Below, one piece after another: positions 12,216 through 24,400 of a stretch of 64,000 bases of DNA (positions within the stretch are counted from its first letter, which is position 1; each line of letters opens with the position of its first letter). Both the position numbers and the translations under genes were made by a program. Origin of the DNA: Patiria miniata (taxonomy: Eukaryota; Echinodermata; Asteroidea; Valvatida; Asterinidae); NCBI RefSeq assembly GCF_015706575.1, contig NW_024037076.1:12652898-12716897 (forward strand), written 5' to 3'. Below the pieces are notes generated by a model that was not told where the DNA came from, made no database searches, and saw nothing but the letters and a program-made list of their open reading frames with translations.

Positions 12216-12500
12216 AACGTTTAGTTTGAGTTTGAAATAAGTAACATACAGCACTCTTTTAGAATATTAGCTTGGGGATCTTTTCACCTGTCTTGCTTTG
12301 TATAATTTTGAAATTAAGTAAACTCTTGCCTTTTTGTTTTAGTATTGTTGACGTTTTTACTTTTAGTTTGAGTTTGAAATAATTAACATACTCTTTATGA
12401 GCTTTGGGATCTTTTCGCGTGATTGCTCAGTATATAATTTGCAAATTAAGTAAACTCTTGCCTTTTTTGTCCTAGTAATTGAGACGTTTTTACAATGTTA
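12216..12500 (+). repeat. Tandem duplication in the homeobox gene 3' UTR
   Basis: Two adjacent units, about 12216-12360 and 12361-12500, share TTAGTTTGAGTTTGAAATAA, GGGATCTTTTC, AAATTAAGTAAACTCTTGCC and GACGTTTTTAC in the same order, with small indels. They lie directly after the stop codon in what must be 3' UTR, so any miRNA or RNA-binding-protein site in a unit is present twice. Confidence 0.75.
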
Positions 12501-12838
12501 AATCTCTGGGTTTTATTTTTTGCAAAAGTTCATTTTATTCTTCTTAAAAAAATTAATATCCACTGAAGTGACCAAATCCACATAGGTAATCTTGTTTAAA
12601 CTTTACACCTTTTCTACCTCCAAGTATAAAACTTTATCTTTTAAACACATAGCTAATAATATGACGGTAAAAAAGACCAATGTTTCAGTGATCTAATTCT
12701 CTCACTTTTTATGGAAAGCTGTTTTTTTATGTTATTAAATAGTTTGTAAGAACATGTATTAACCTCATAGCCAACTTTCTGAGATAGCATGGTGCTGTCA
12801 AGCTATAAAGATTATCGTTCCTTCCAGATCTGTATTTG

Positions 12839-12844
12839 AATAAA
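12839..12844 (+). terminator. Polyadenylation signal of the homeobox gene
   Basis: The canonical hexamer AATAAA lies about 680 bases after the stop codon, in AT-rich sequence followed by GTGTTTACC and TTTTTGTGTGTG, the GU-rich type of downstream element. It is the first perfect hexamer I found after the stop. Confidence 0.5.
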
Positions 12845-12908
12845 ACAAATATATTATTATGAGAACTACTTTAGAAAATGTGTTTACCTTTTTGTGTGTG
12901 TTACTAAG

Positions 12909-13073
12909 GGAATAAATGTGTGCTCCGGAGGTTTTTATCACTCTGTTTAATACCACTTAGAGTCTGGGTGCTGATAATTACCCGAGCCGGAGGCGAGGGT
13001 AATTATCAGCACCCAGACTCTAAGTGGTATTAAACAGAGTGATAAATACCGACGGAGTACATATTTATTCCCA
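12909..13073. repeat. 165-bp near-perfect hairpin (fold-back element)
   Basis: The arm at 12931-12983 is matched by its reverse complement at 12997-13050 with almost no mismatches over about 50 bases, around a 13-base GC-rich loop. The pairing extends with a few mismatches to GGGAATAAAT at the left end and ATTTATTCCC at the right end. No open reading frame. It looks like a young MITE. The similar words TTTATCATCCG and TTTAATACC near 13455-13475 suggest a related older fragment. Confidence 0.8.
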
Positions 13074-13756
13074 TTCATAAATACCTTTTCGGTAAAAAAA
13101 AATCATATAATTCGTTCAAAACATCCCGATTTTGTTCAACAAATTCACTTTATGCTTTTTGAAACATCCCTCCTGCAAAATAATGGAGTGTTCAGCTGGC
13201 GAGTAAGATGAAAACAACCCTTTTATGGAGATTGACGCGCGCGTATCATGTTCTACGCGATGTCGCGCAGAACGCACCTGGCGCGTTGCGTTTTGAATTT
13301 AGAACTATAAAATTCTAACTCCCTGGTAGTGTCGCGCATGCCTACGTGAGGATTGTGAACGTTCAACCAATGAAACGATAAGAGGCACTGGATTTTTAGG
13401 AGTCCACATTTTATTGTGACACTGGAAAAGTGTTTAAGACCAGCTAGCCATGTCTTTATCATCCGTTTAATACCGGCCACGTGACGGGCTCTCGACCAAT
13501 AGGAATGGCTAAACTGTCTGAGGTATTTATGAATGCTGGTTGAAGTCCCTCTTTTTTGGCCTTGTTTGTTTCTGAGCTTCTTGGTGGGTGTCTTTGCTTA
13601 TTTGTTGGATTTCTGTCAGGGAGCCTGGTTTGAAGCAATTTATATTGAGTGGGGATAATGTTGTAACTAAAACAGTTTTCAAAATAAAAACAGTCTTATT
13701 ATTGGGTGAAAAAGAAAAAAAATACTGTTTTCAAATAATTATTCAGAGAGATCATA

Positions 13757-14418
13757 TACTCAACTAATCCCCCAACACTATTTTGTCTGACCCGCTAAAA
13801 AATACTGAGCATCTTTGCTCGAATAACGACTAAGCAGTACAGAAATTCCTTACCAATCCAGCCATAGTCTTTATTTGGCACCAAGTAGCGATAGGCCTAA
13901 TGTGTACACAAATTATGCAATTTACGACAAAATAATGATACCCCAACAAAATTGCACTTTCGTATACGTGCAAGAACATTTCGTTTCTAACGCAATCTTC
14001 CAACAAAAAAATCTTAAAATTAATTTCGAATTTTGTTGGTTATCTTTTCACCCTTTCTTTAAATGCATACTCTTTTTTTTCATGTTATTTGAAGTTCAGG
14101 AAAGGAAAGGGTAAAAAGAACAAAATTAGAAATCAGTTTTTAAGATTTATTTTTGTTTAGATTGCGTTAGAGACGAAAATGTTTACACTCAACTTGCACG
14201 TACATCTGTATACAAAAGTGCAACTTCTTTTTTTCGGTATGATCTGTCATGTACTGCATAATTCCGTACACATTATTACCGTTTTGGGCCAAATAAAGAG
14301 TATGGCTGGATTGCTAAAGAATTTCTGTACTGATTTGTCGTTATTTGAGCAAGAGGTGCCCAGTATTTTTTTTAGATAGACAAAAAAAACATTAGGCGGA
14401 CTTTCTTTTTGGTTGAGT
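13757..14418. repeat. Diverged long inverted repeat, 660 bp
   Basis: The left arm (about 13757-14012) and the right arm (about 14160-14418) are reverse complements with many substitutions. They share, in mirrored order, CAGTACAGAAATTC, AATCCAGCCATA, TCTTTATTTGG, TTGCAC and TCTAACGCAATCT. This looks like an old fold-back transposon. Short ORFs on either strand inside it are not supported as genes. Confidence 0.65.
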
Positions 14419-15420
14419 GAACATGTATAATCAATACAGATGTTATGTCCCGTATTTTCAAGTTCACCTTGAACAGATTTTGTTTTAAAATGGCTATTTT
14501 TCATATATACAAAATTATTCACTTTGAGACGTCAATCGAAAAAGAAATCAGCAACAGTTTAGATAGGGAGTAAATTACATGTACTTTAAAATGTTGAAAC
14601 ATGTGGTCCGACAATACCGTTCTGAGAGCCTGAAGTTGACTCCTGGTGGCGCGCTCCAGACTCCTGGAATTGGAAAATTAGCGTTTACAAGTCGGAGTTT
14701 TAAAAATTACTTCTGGTACATTCATTTCTTAAGAAACTGTTACAGCAGTTACATCTCAATTTATGGAAACTGGAGCACCGCATAACGTGAAAGAGAAATA
14801 TTGTGCCAAGAATTGACCTCTCACTTCCGAAAATCTAAAATACATGTGGACTAGTGGAACTCGGAGTACACGTACAAAGATTGGAAAAATTGGAAAAACT
14901 GAAGATAAAATAGGAGACTACTTTTTTGGGACATACATTTTTTTGGAAAAAGTGAAAAAAACGGAGGGGCTGGACCAGGGGCTGGACATCACAATCAGCC
15001 TTTAATCACTGTTATAAATTATTTGTATAGCGTTTGAACTTTAGTAACTTGAACCACAGAGCAAGAACCCATGGGCACGTATGCAAAGTTTCTGTTGCAA
15101 GGCGAAGAGCGCGCGGAGCCGAGTCGATGAAAATTGTGTAGCCCGCCACCAACGTTCATTAAAATCTCGCGCCGCGAGCTAGAGATCAGTCTGGCTCCCT
15201 AGTAAATAAGTGTACATGATGTGCGTGAGTAGTACAGTTACCATACTATGGGTACCTGCTGCCAAATTGCTGCCCTGAAACTGAAAGATCTAAGATGAAA
15301 CTGCGAAGGAGTCTCTCTCATTTTGATTGAAATAAGGGATACTTATTACCTGTTTATGGCGTATGTGTGTAAATTACATATTGTAGATGAAGAATTTCGT
15401 CACTAGAATTTGTATTCGAC
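14419..15420. other. Upstream region of the CIZ1-like gene
   Basis: No coding sequence seen. The last 300 bases are GC-richer (a GCGCGCGGAGCC-like patch at about 15100-15180) and probably hold the promoter and 5' UTR of the following gene. No TATA box was recognised at a convincing distance. Confidence 0.4.
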
Positions 15421-18400
15421 ATGGCGAATAAAGATAACTTACCCCAGCCGATAGCAGACCTGTTCTCCACGGCCGCCGTGCGCGCCGGGCAAGGCTGGAA
15501 AAAACTTCCATTTCGAGTTGCTGTGACAAGTGGCCCAGTTTCCGGACGGGCAGAAACCGTCACAGACGTGACCGCAGGTTCCCAAACAAGGCAAAGCCTG
15601 AACCTTGACAAGGAATTGCCATTGATGTTGAGTGGAGCGGTGACCAGCAGGGAAGGATCAACAGCGTCAGCATCGCCAGGAATGCACGTTAGCTTAACGA
15701 AGCCAACGTTGTTGAGCAAAACGGAGGAAGAGTTGTTACAGGAGCAACTTTTTGCCGCACGCATGATGGGTGTTCCTGTTACAGTAGCCGGTAATATTGT
15801 GGGCACTCTTCGCTCAAGTAGTCTTGTCAGTAGTAGCATTAGCAGTAGGCCTACTACTTCTCTGAGTACACAGCAAAATGTGACGAAACAAACGTCGTTA
15901 GAACCCGCACAGCAGGCCCAGGCACACTTGATTGCCACAGCCTTCTATAACACGGTCAAGCCATTATTGCCATCATCAGTGAATGAAACAATACAGGTAG
16001 CATCTCAAATCCAACAGCTAACGGAACAGCAGCAGCAACTACTTGCACAACTGAACAGGCATCAGCAGCAGCAGCAGCAGCAAGATCTTATCTTACAGGC
16101 CCCTCAGCAGCTTCCAGGGCCGACAGCAACACTCAATATGTCCAGTATTAAAGTACAGCCACAAAAGTGGTCCAACCGAACTCAGACCATCACGGCCAAC
16201 AAAAATGCCAGTGCAGACCAAGGCCAGCATTTAAGACAGTCATCGAGGATCGCATCTGCTTGTCAAATTAGAGCTGGTTCTGATATCTCAAACGTACCCG
16301 AGAGGCAAACTGGTAGTTTACAAGGGCGACAAGTAATAAGTTCTACCTCCAACTTCACGGGTCTTCAAGACCCGCGACTCACTGCAGTCAGTTATCCTGT
16401 CCGCAGTTCACCTATGGCATCTACGACGGCTAGCGTTTTGGAACCACAAAAACAGGCTTTGGTACTTTTGGAAAAGGCCAGAGCACCTTTGTCAGTTGAA
16501 GTTCAGAAGACGCAGTCTCTGGAAGTACTGCAGTCGCTGAAAGCGGACGGTTACATTGACAGTCCAAACAGGGATAAAATTGTCATGGGGGCTGCCAAAG
16601 TTGAGCCAAAACCTGATGATGTGGATGATATCAGCACCATTTGGCCAAGCACATTAGAGGAAGATTGGAATGAGCCAGAACCTGCTCCTGAAACTCCAAG
16701 CCATAAAGGTCGAGAAGGCACAAGTGCATCAAAATCATCTCCTAATTCCAATAGGCTTCGATCTCCTGATTCCGACCAGCTTCGAGGCAGAAAAAAGTCC
16801 AAATCGCAGCAGTCAAGGCAGTCTTCAGGGAGCGTTCTCAAAGGAATAGGCAAACCTACAGATGGAGCGCCAAAGAGCCCATGGCATGCCAGTGTCGATG
16901 CCTTCCTCAAAAGTACCAAACGGGAACCAGATGCTGAGTTTAAGACACCAGTGGACTCCCACAGAAAACGTCAGCTGCAGACACCTGAAGTCTCCAACCC
17001 TGTTCCTGTGATCTCAACCAGTCTGTTTTCAACTGCTGCTTCAGCCGAGATCCCTTTCCTGTCAGAGACTGATACGGACGAGACCATCTCCTCCATCGAC
17101 CGGAGGGTAGAGATGCTGAAGAAGCAGAAGGAACAGATTCTCCAGGATCAGATGGATGAGTTCTGTAAGGAAATCAACAAGTTTGATGATGTGGCTATTG
17201 AAGGCGGGCCATCAGCCATGCAAAAGAAGACAATGCCAAACCAGAAAGGGGTAAGGAATTTGAGTAGACGTACTCGAATCTTGGCATGTTTGTAAATTTG
17301 GGCAATTCACAATGCAGTGCGCCACCAAGAGTTTGCCATGGAGAGTCAATTTTTCAAGTTTACGGTCGACAAAACATGGCCCATTTGAATGAGTGTCAGT
17401 AGAAAACTTGAGCTTATTCTTTATAGATTGGGGCATTTACGTTCTGGCACCTTACCAAAAAACACCATATTGATAAGAAAAGAAAAGGGCAAACAGATCC
17501 TCGAATCGAAACTACTGACCGGAAAAACGAACAATTTCAAATGTTCCGTGCTGCGAATTTGTCGACCATCTCCCACAATGCACTGGGAAAAATGAACTTT
17601 TTGTGGCAAACTCTTGGTGGCGCACTGCATTGTGAATCGCCCGAATTGAGTAATGCCTTTTGCTTTCCATTGACATCCCTCGAGACATTGAAGTTAGACC
17701 AAAACGTCTTGAAGAACAGAAACTACCACAATCAATATGAACCCTCATATTACATTACCAGTACAAAGAAATTGAGCAAATCTGTTTATGAAGGTCCATT
17801 CCATCTGGTAAATGGTCAGAAATTATTTGATGTCTAACTGAAAATTCACCCTCTGGGATGTAATTGACAAATCACAAGTATTATAGAAATGTACTTGTTG
17901 CCCTGTTTCAAACAGAATTAGAATGAATATCAAAATTTAATTTATGATTATTTCATTTTTTTTTCTAACAACAGGTGAGCCTAGACAAGGACAGAGACAG
18001 AGCCAGGTCGAAAGAGCGAGACAAATCAAGACTGGATGACAGAGATAAGGAGAGGGACCGATATGGTGACAGAGACAGAGACAGGGGGATGGGGACAAGA
18101 AGTCCACCGAGGATGCGGCCGACGGATGCAAAGAGGTCTAGGTCCCAAAGTCATCATCGAGAGGTGGAGAAGAGGAAACCGGCCTACAAGTCCCCGCCAT
18201 CCCCAAAGAGGTCACGAAGCGGGAGCCTGGAGAAAATGAAGAGGGATCCAGCTAAAAACAAGGAATCACCCAAGGAGATTGAAAAGAGACAAGGGAGGTA
18301 CCCTTCAAGTGATCGGCAAGTCTCAACGGAGAGGAGAAGCAGCCACAGCCCTGAGAGGAAGCGCAAGAGACCTGATGTGAAGATGGGTGAAGTATTCATC

Positions 18401-21400
18401 GACGGCAGGTGGCAGCGTTCGGCTCTGATAACACCACCACCAGCAAGTAAAAGACAAGAAAATTTTCCGACAGGGAACAAAGGTAACACCAGGGATTCAG
18501 AGGCAAAGAAGATTCGAACAAAGAAAGATGAAAATGAGGATGCTAAGATGGAGACGGAGAAGATTGACACGCCTTTAGAGAAAGCAAATCAAGAGAAGAA
18601 AGCCACACCTTCAAAAACTGATGAACAGAAAGATGAAGGGAACAACTTAAGTTCTAGAGCAACAGAAAAGGACAACATGCCGTCCAGAGCAACAGATAAG
18701 AAGGATAAGCTAAAAAACGATACGTCAACCAAGATCACAGAAAAGAAAGATGAAAAAGCCACACCCGTCAAAGCTACTGAAAAGGCAAGGGAGAAAGACG
18801 TCACACCCATTTCAATGAAAGAGAAGGAAAAGCAGAGTACCACGCCTTCCAGAACAGAAGAGGAGCAGAAAAATGCCACGTCCTCAACAACTGGAAAGGA
18901 GAAGAAAGACGAAACCTCAAAGATGAGAGAGAAATCCAGCAGTGATGCAAAACAGAAACCTGTAGGGACATCAAAACAGAAACCTGCAGGGGCATCAAAA
19001 CAGAAACCTGCAGGGACATCTGCCAAGGCACAGAGACAGGCAGGAGTCCCCAAACTTGGCTCCAGAACCATGCAAGAAGTTGATGTCGTCGGCTTTACTG
19101 AAACATCAGCTGTGTCAAAACCCTTGAAGATGACGGCAATGAGCAGTGACATCGCATCTGCTGCTGCTGCTGCACAAGCATCGTCAAGCAGGGTCGCAGT
19201 GTCCGTCAAGAAATCAGCCAATTCAGCTGGTGTCACTGCTTCGCCATCAAGTCAACTTTCAGATGTAGCTGCTTCTTTTCCCAACTCCACAACTCCAACT
19301 ACCAAAATATCCAGTCTCCCACCCGCAGCGGAAAGCAGCAAGCAACCAACAGATCCATCATCGGGCAATAGTTCTTCAAATTCATCAGCATCAACTAACA
19401 AAACAGTTGGAGATGGGCCGACAATTGGCGAGAACAGCAGGAAGAGAAAAGGAGAGATGGAGACCGAGGAAGTGCCGCGTAAAGTTCCTGCGATGTCGGG
19501 CGACTCATCTGTGGCTCTTGAAATCAAAGACAGTAGCATCCCTCACCAGGTTTGTTCCCATATTAATTTTCAATTTTTTTTTAACTCGATAGCATTTTAC
19601 ATCGGGGAGATATATGTCAATATTCAATTTTGACCTTCACTGAATTTCAAAGCAGTACATGTATTTTTACAAAGGAAAAATATCATAAGTGTACTCCAGC
19701 AGGAATTGAACCCACCAAAATCTTCACTTATGAGTAGGAGATCACGGGTTTGAGTCACTCCTGAGCAACTTGACAATATTTTCATATAATGTTTTGGACA
19801 GCACTGAGTACGCAGTACTTTAAAATTGTGTTGGTGAAGAGCAAAACTTAAATTAAGATTACAATTTAAAAAAAAAAATGTTTTTAGTTTTGGTTATATT
19901 AAATTTCAGGGTTATATAAAATCTGAATTTCAGATTCAGTTTGGATTTAAAATATGCAAAAAAATGAGGAATGCGCAAAAGTTCTTACATTTCCTTGACT
20001 TTTTAACCCTTAAGTCACTTCAGAATTTGTAAGATTTGCTGCTGAATCAAATAATATCCGGTCATCCAGGCCTCAGTACCTGGTGAACACTGGTGATGTC
20101 TGAAGACTTTGTAAAACTTTGTGCTTGGAAACTGAACTGAAAATGGAATTTATTCCAAAAATTGAAATGAGGATAACTTTGAATATAAGATGGATAGTTG
20201 AAAATAAGTGGCACTACAATGGCTAATTACAGTGGAACGCCGCTATAACGAACATCGCGGGATCCACAGAAAATGTTCGTAATAGTGATAGTTCAGTATA
20301 GCGATTTTAAGCTGCCGGTGCTCCGGTACTGACTTTTCAATAAATGGCACCCTTCATAACTTCACCCTGCACGCCCTGGTAGTTGCTGAAAGACAACTTC
20401 GAACACGTGCCGACTATTGAATTATGTAATTACACAGTTTTGAGCTTACTACCTACATCGATGGGTGGCTTTCCCCTTCTATGCCTTGGGGAAATAATAG
20501 CCACTTGTAGCTCTTCTGTTGACAGTTTTCAACAACAATGTTCGGTTGGTTTTGTACACAAAAATCGGAAGCCAAGGACGATGTTCGGTATAGCCGAATG
20601 TTCGGTATAGCGGTGTTTGGTATAGCGACGTTCCACTGTAGCTTGAAACCTTTGCTAACAGCCCTCCTTTCTGTTTACATTTTTTCACCAATGTTCTTTG
20701 ATTAGATGGGACTCCTGAAGGCGCTAGGTGTGGAGAAGTACGTACAGGACAAGGTGATGTTGGAATGGTTCTGCTATGTGTGCGGCTCCATCTGTCATAC
20801 TTTGAAGGTTTGTCAAACTGCCAACTTTTTAAGATGTCGCTACTCTTTTTTTTTGTTGAGTTATGTTCTTTGTCTTGATTAAACAATATGACCTGCCAAG
20901 TACAAGTCAATCACAAACCAAATTACAAGTCTGGTCACAATTAAAGGTAACATCATTTGTCATTTGTGCATTTTTTTTTAAATTCGTTTGAAGCAACAAC
21001 AGTGCCCAAAATCTAAAGATGGATGCTTAACAACTAACCTGATGAAATTTTAACTCAGTGAATGCTGTATATTCCAAGACTTGGGAGTCAGGTTGGCGTA
21101 GTGGTACTTTCCTCGCCTTCCATCGCTGTGACCCGGGTTTGATTCCTGCCCTGGGCCAATGTGTGGATTGGGTTTTCAGTCCCTACCTAATTCCGTGGGT
21201 TTTCCCCAGAATATCTTCTGGGCTTTTCCTCCCACCTCTGAACTGTAATTTCCTCTCACTGTCTTTTCTCTAAGTTGGTGTGATGTTTTTCCTCTAGGAT
21301 GCTTTACCAACTGTAATGATAGGGATACAAAAATCAGTATTCTAGGATCTCGATTTCAATTCAAAAGTTGCTTAGTCATATCGTCACCGTTTTCACGAAC

Positions 21401-24400
21401 AGCCACGTATATATTATGTTGATTTTGAAGAAGAGTGTTTTCGAGATAATCGCGAAAGAAGTTTCTCATATTTTAAAACTGCCAGAAATACTACTTTGCA
21501 ACAACTTTGTGCAGCAAGGAAACCATCACACGATTGTACGAGAGCTGAATTTTTACATGAACCCAGTAATAAGACTTATACAGCAGTTAATTGGTGAAAA
21601 TTAATTAGTAAAGATATGTGGCTCTTTGTGAAAACGCAAATTCAGGTTTTCGACCAATTGGCCCTTTCTGTTCAACATGTATTTTCATAGGCGCGTGTGA
21701 GTACGCGCGCAGCTGAAAATGTAACAAAGATATGTGGCTCTTTGTGAAAACGGAAATCTCATTTAACCTACTTTTACATATTTCCGTGCAATGAGTTTTG
21801 TACGCGTTCAAAGGGCCAAAATGTATGTGGCTCTTTGTGAAAATGCAAAATTCATTTATCGAGATTTCTGCCCCTTGAAACATTAATGTAACTTGGAAAT
21901 TAATGATATTTTGCTAACAGAAACATGTCAACATGATTAAGTACATTGTTTTATTGCAAAATATTGAAAAAAAGGAAAATCGAAAAAAATATAATTTTTG
22001 ACATATGTGGCTCTTCGTGAAAACGGTGACGATATGATGTAAGGCTTATTATCCTCATGTCCTACACAGGTATACATGACGCACATTGTTGGTCGCAAAC
22101 ACAAGTACAGGTACAGCACATTGCTGAAGGCCAACTTTGCGACCATGGAGAAAGAGCTCATCTCCAAACTGAAGCTCCTGCCCAAGCAGGGTTCGGAGGC
22201 TACCCTACGAAGCAGCATCCTTGGACAGAGCTTGGGTCTTGCCGCACAGTAAGTGTTTGAATGTTCTTTCCCATTTAACCCTGACCCTCTCAGATGCCAC
22301 ACAGTGCTTCAGGTGAGGTTTAGTCCCAGATTGAGATTTTTTGAATTGGCCGTTGTGCATGGCCTATGGAGTGCCGAAGTGTGACGTCATTTGGAACCAG
22401 AAAGTGTAGTGCAAACGAATGGAGTACGCGCACGTGTTGGTTCACGGGCTGAATCACGCGCTAATGTCTTTCACAAACATTTTGTGCGTGTGACGTGTTC
22501 ACTTCGGTACTCCATTGTTGTACAATTTACGCTCCAGTGCACACCCCGGAGTATTGAAACATATGAGGTTTCGGCAAGAAATATTGTACAAATGCTGTTG
22601 AAATGACTCTTGCATATCAGTATTTTGTAATGTGTTTGCTGGAAAATGTTGCCTTTTGCGAAAATCAAAACATTTTGCCAAAAAATAATCCTGGCCACAA
22701 AGTGGTTAAGAGTCCTGCGTAACACTGCCTGACTTGTACATTGTCCATAGCATTACATATTACCAATTTACTCCTAAGATATTGCAGCTATGTTTCACTA
22801 CGTCTTGGTTCGTTCCTTACAGGCAAAACCTGAGTGTGTCTCCACAGGCTGGTCGTAGTGAGCGTTCCTACTGCAAGATATGCTTCACTCATTACTCCTG
22901 CAGTCATGACGAACATGTGAGCTCAGCGGAACATAAGGTCGGTAACTTTAATTTGATGTTTTACTATTAACCCGGTGTTGTATCACTGGTGAATAATTCC
23001 TTTGGAGTCATGAAACATGCCAGTTTTTAAAAGATGGTTGTGTTTACAAACACTTTTGTAGCCAAATTGGGTGCATTCCAGGACGTTATGCCCCTTTTAA
23101 TAACAATTGTCAATTTTCTGCCTGACAAAATTGGCAAATAAAAATTACATTGAACATGCCTAGGGAACTGTTTTGTCCAAGTCAGATCAACAGTTTTATA
23201 CAGGGCGAGTCAAAAAAGGAAACCCAAATGGCAGGATTATGTAATGAAGTTCTGCATTTAGCACTATCAAAATCTAGGATATGAAAGCCCAATTAATAAG
23301 ATTTCTTTTAGCACAGGAATCATTCAAATCACTTGTGTACTTTTTAAGTTACAGAATTTTAAACACAACCACCCTTCCACGGATCACTGTTTTAAAGTTC
23401 TGTCTACAGATCACAAAAAAGGTAAGTGTTCTTTTAGCAAATCAAAAACAATTCACGTAGGATGCGTGTGAATTGTTTCATTTTGCTGAAAGAACCCACA
23501 CTTTTTTTCGTGTACAGAACTTTTAAAACGGTGGTTGTATTTAAAATTCCGTAATTTGAAAAGTATGTGAGTGATTTCAATGATTCTTGTACTAAAAGAA
23601 AGCTTATCACTTGAGCTTTCATATCCGAGAATTTGAAAAGGCTACATGCAGAACTTTATTAAGAAAGTGGTCCGGCAAATTGGGTTTCCTTTTTTTACTC
23701 GCCCTGTAATCTTTAAAATTATAGCAAACCTGTGGGTTATAGAGAAACAATGGTGTAAAACTCCTTTGAATCAAAGAAGTCAATACCAGTGATATTAATT
23801 GTATTAAATCAACATTTTTTTTACTTTATTGCAACAAACTGTCTTTGTCTCGTAGAAGTTGGAGCTCATTCGTCCCCGCTGTGGCCCGTGTAACCTTATC
23901 TTCGCAAAGATCAAGGCATATCACAAGCATATTACCTCATTGGCACATAAAAAGGTGAGTTACTATTAACGCACTCACATTTGATGTTTATAACATTTCC
24001 AAAAAAGATGATTCTGATGGCATGTAGAATGCCATGGTCCAGTGGTTACGGTGTTTGATTCAAGTACGATGGTGCATGGGTTCGAACTCTGCCAGGAACA
24101 TTGTGTTGGTACCCTTGGGCAAGACACTTAACTACAGTTGCCTCTCTTCAGCTAGGAGTATCATTGGGTACCTGTGAGGGTAGAGGACCGCATGTGTGCT
24201 GATTTCAGCTGCTGCATGCTCTTGTGGCTTGATGAACAGGGGCGCTGTGGTCCAATGGTTAAGGTGTTCAACTCGTGTGCCGTGGTACATGGGTTCGAAT
24301 CCTGACCGTGGGAACATGGTGCTGGTGCTCTTGATCAAGGCACTTTACCATTATTGCTTCGTCCTTCTGATGGGACGTAAAGCCGTAGGTCCTGTGTGTT

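Noticed and set aside
15354..15938. 194-codon minus-strand frame
   Set aside because: Antisense to CIZ1-like exon 1. No recognisable domain or splice support.
18589..19236. 215-codon minus-strand frame
   Set aside because: Antisense shadow of CIZ1-like exon 2. Low-complexity Ser/Phe content with no features.
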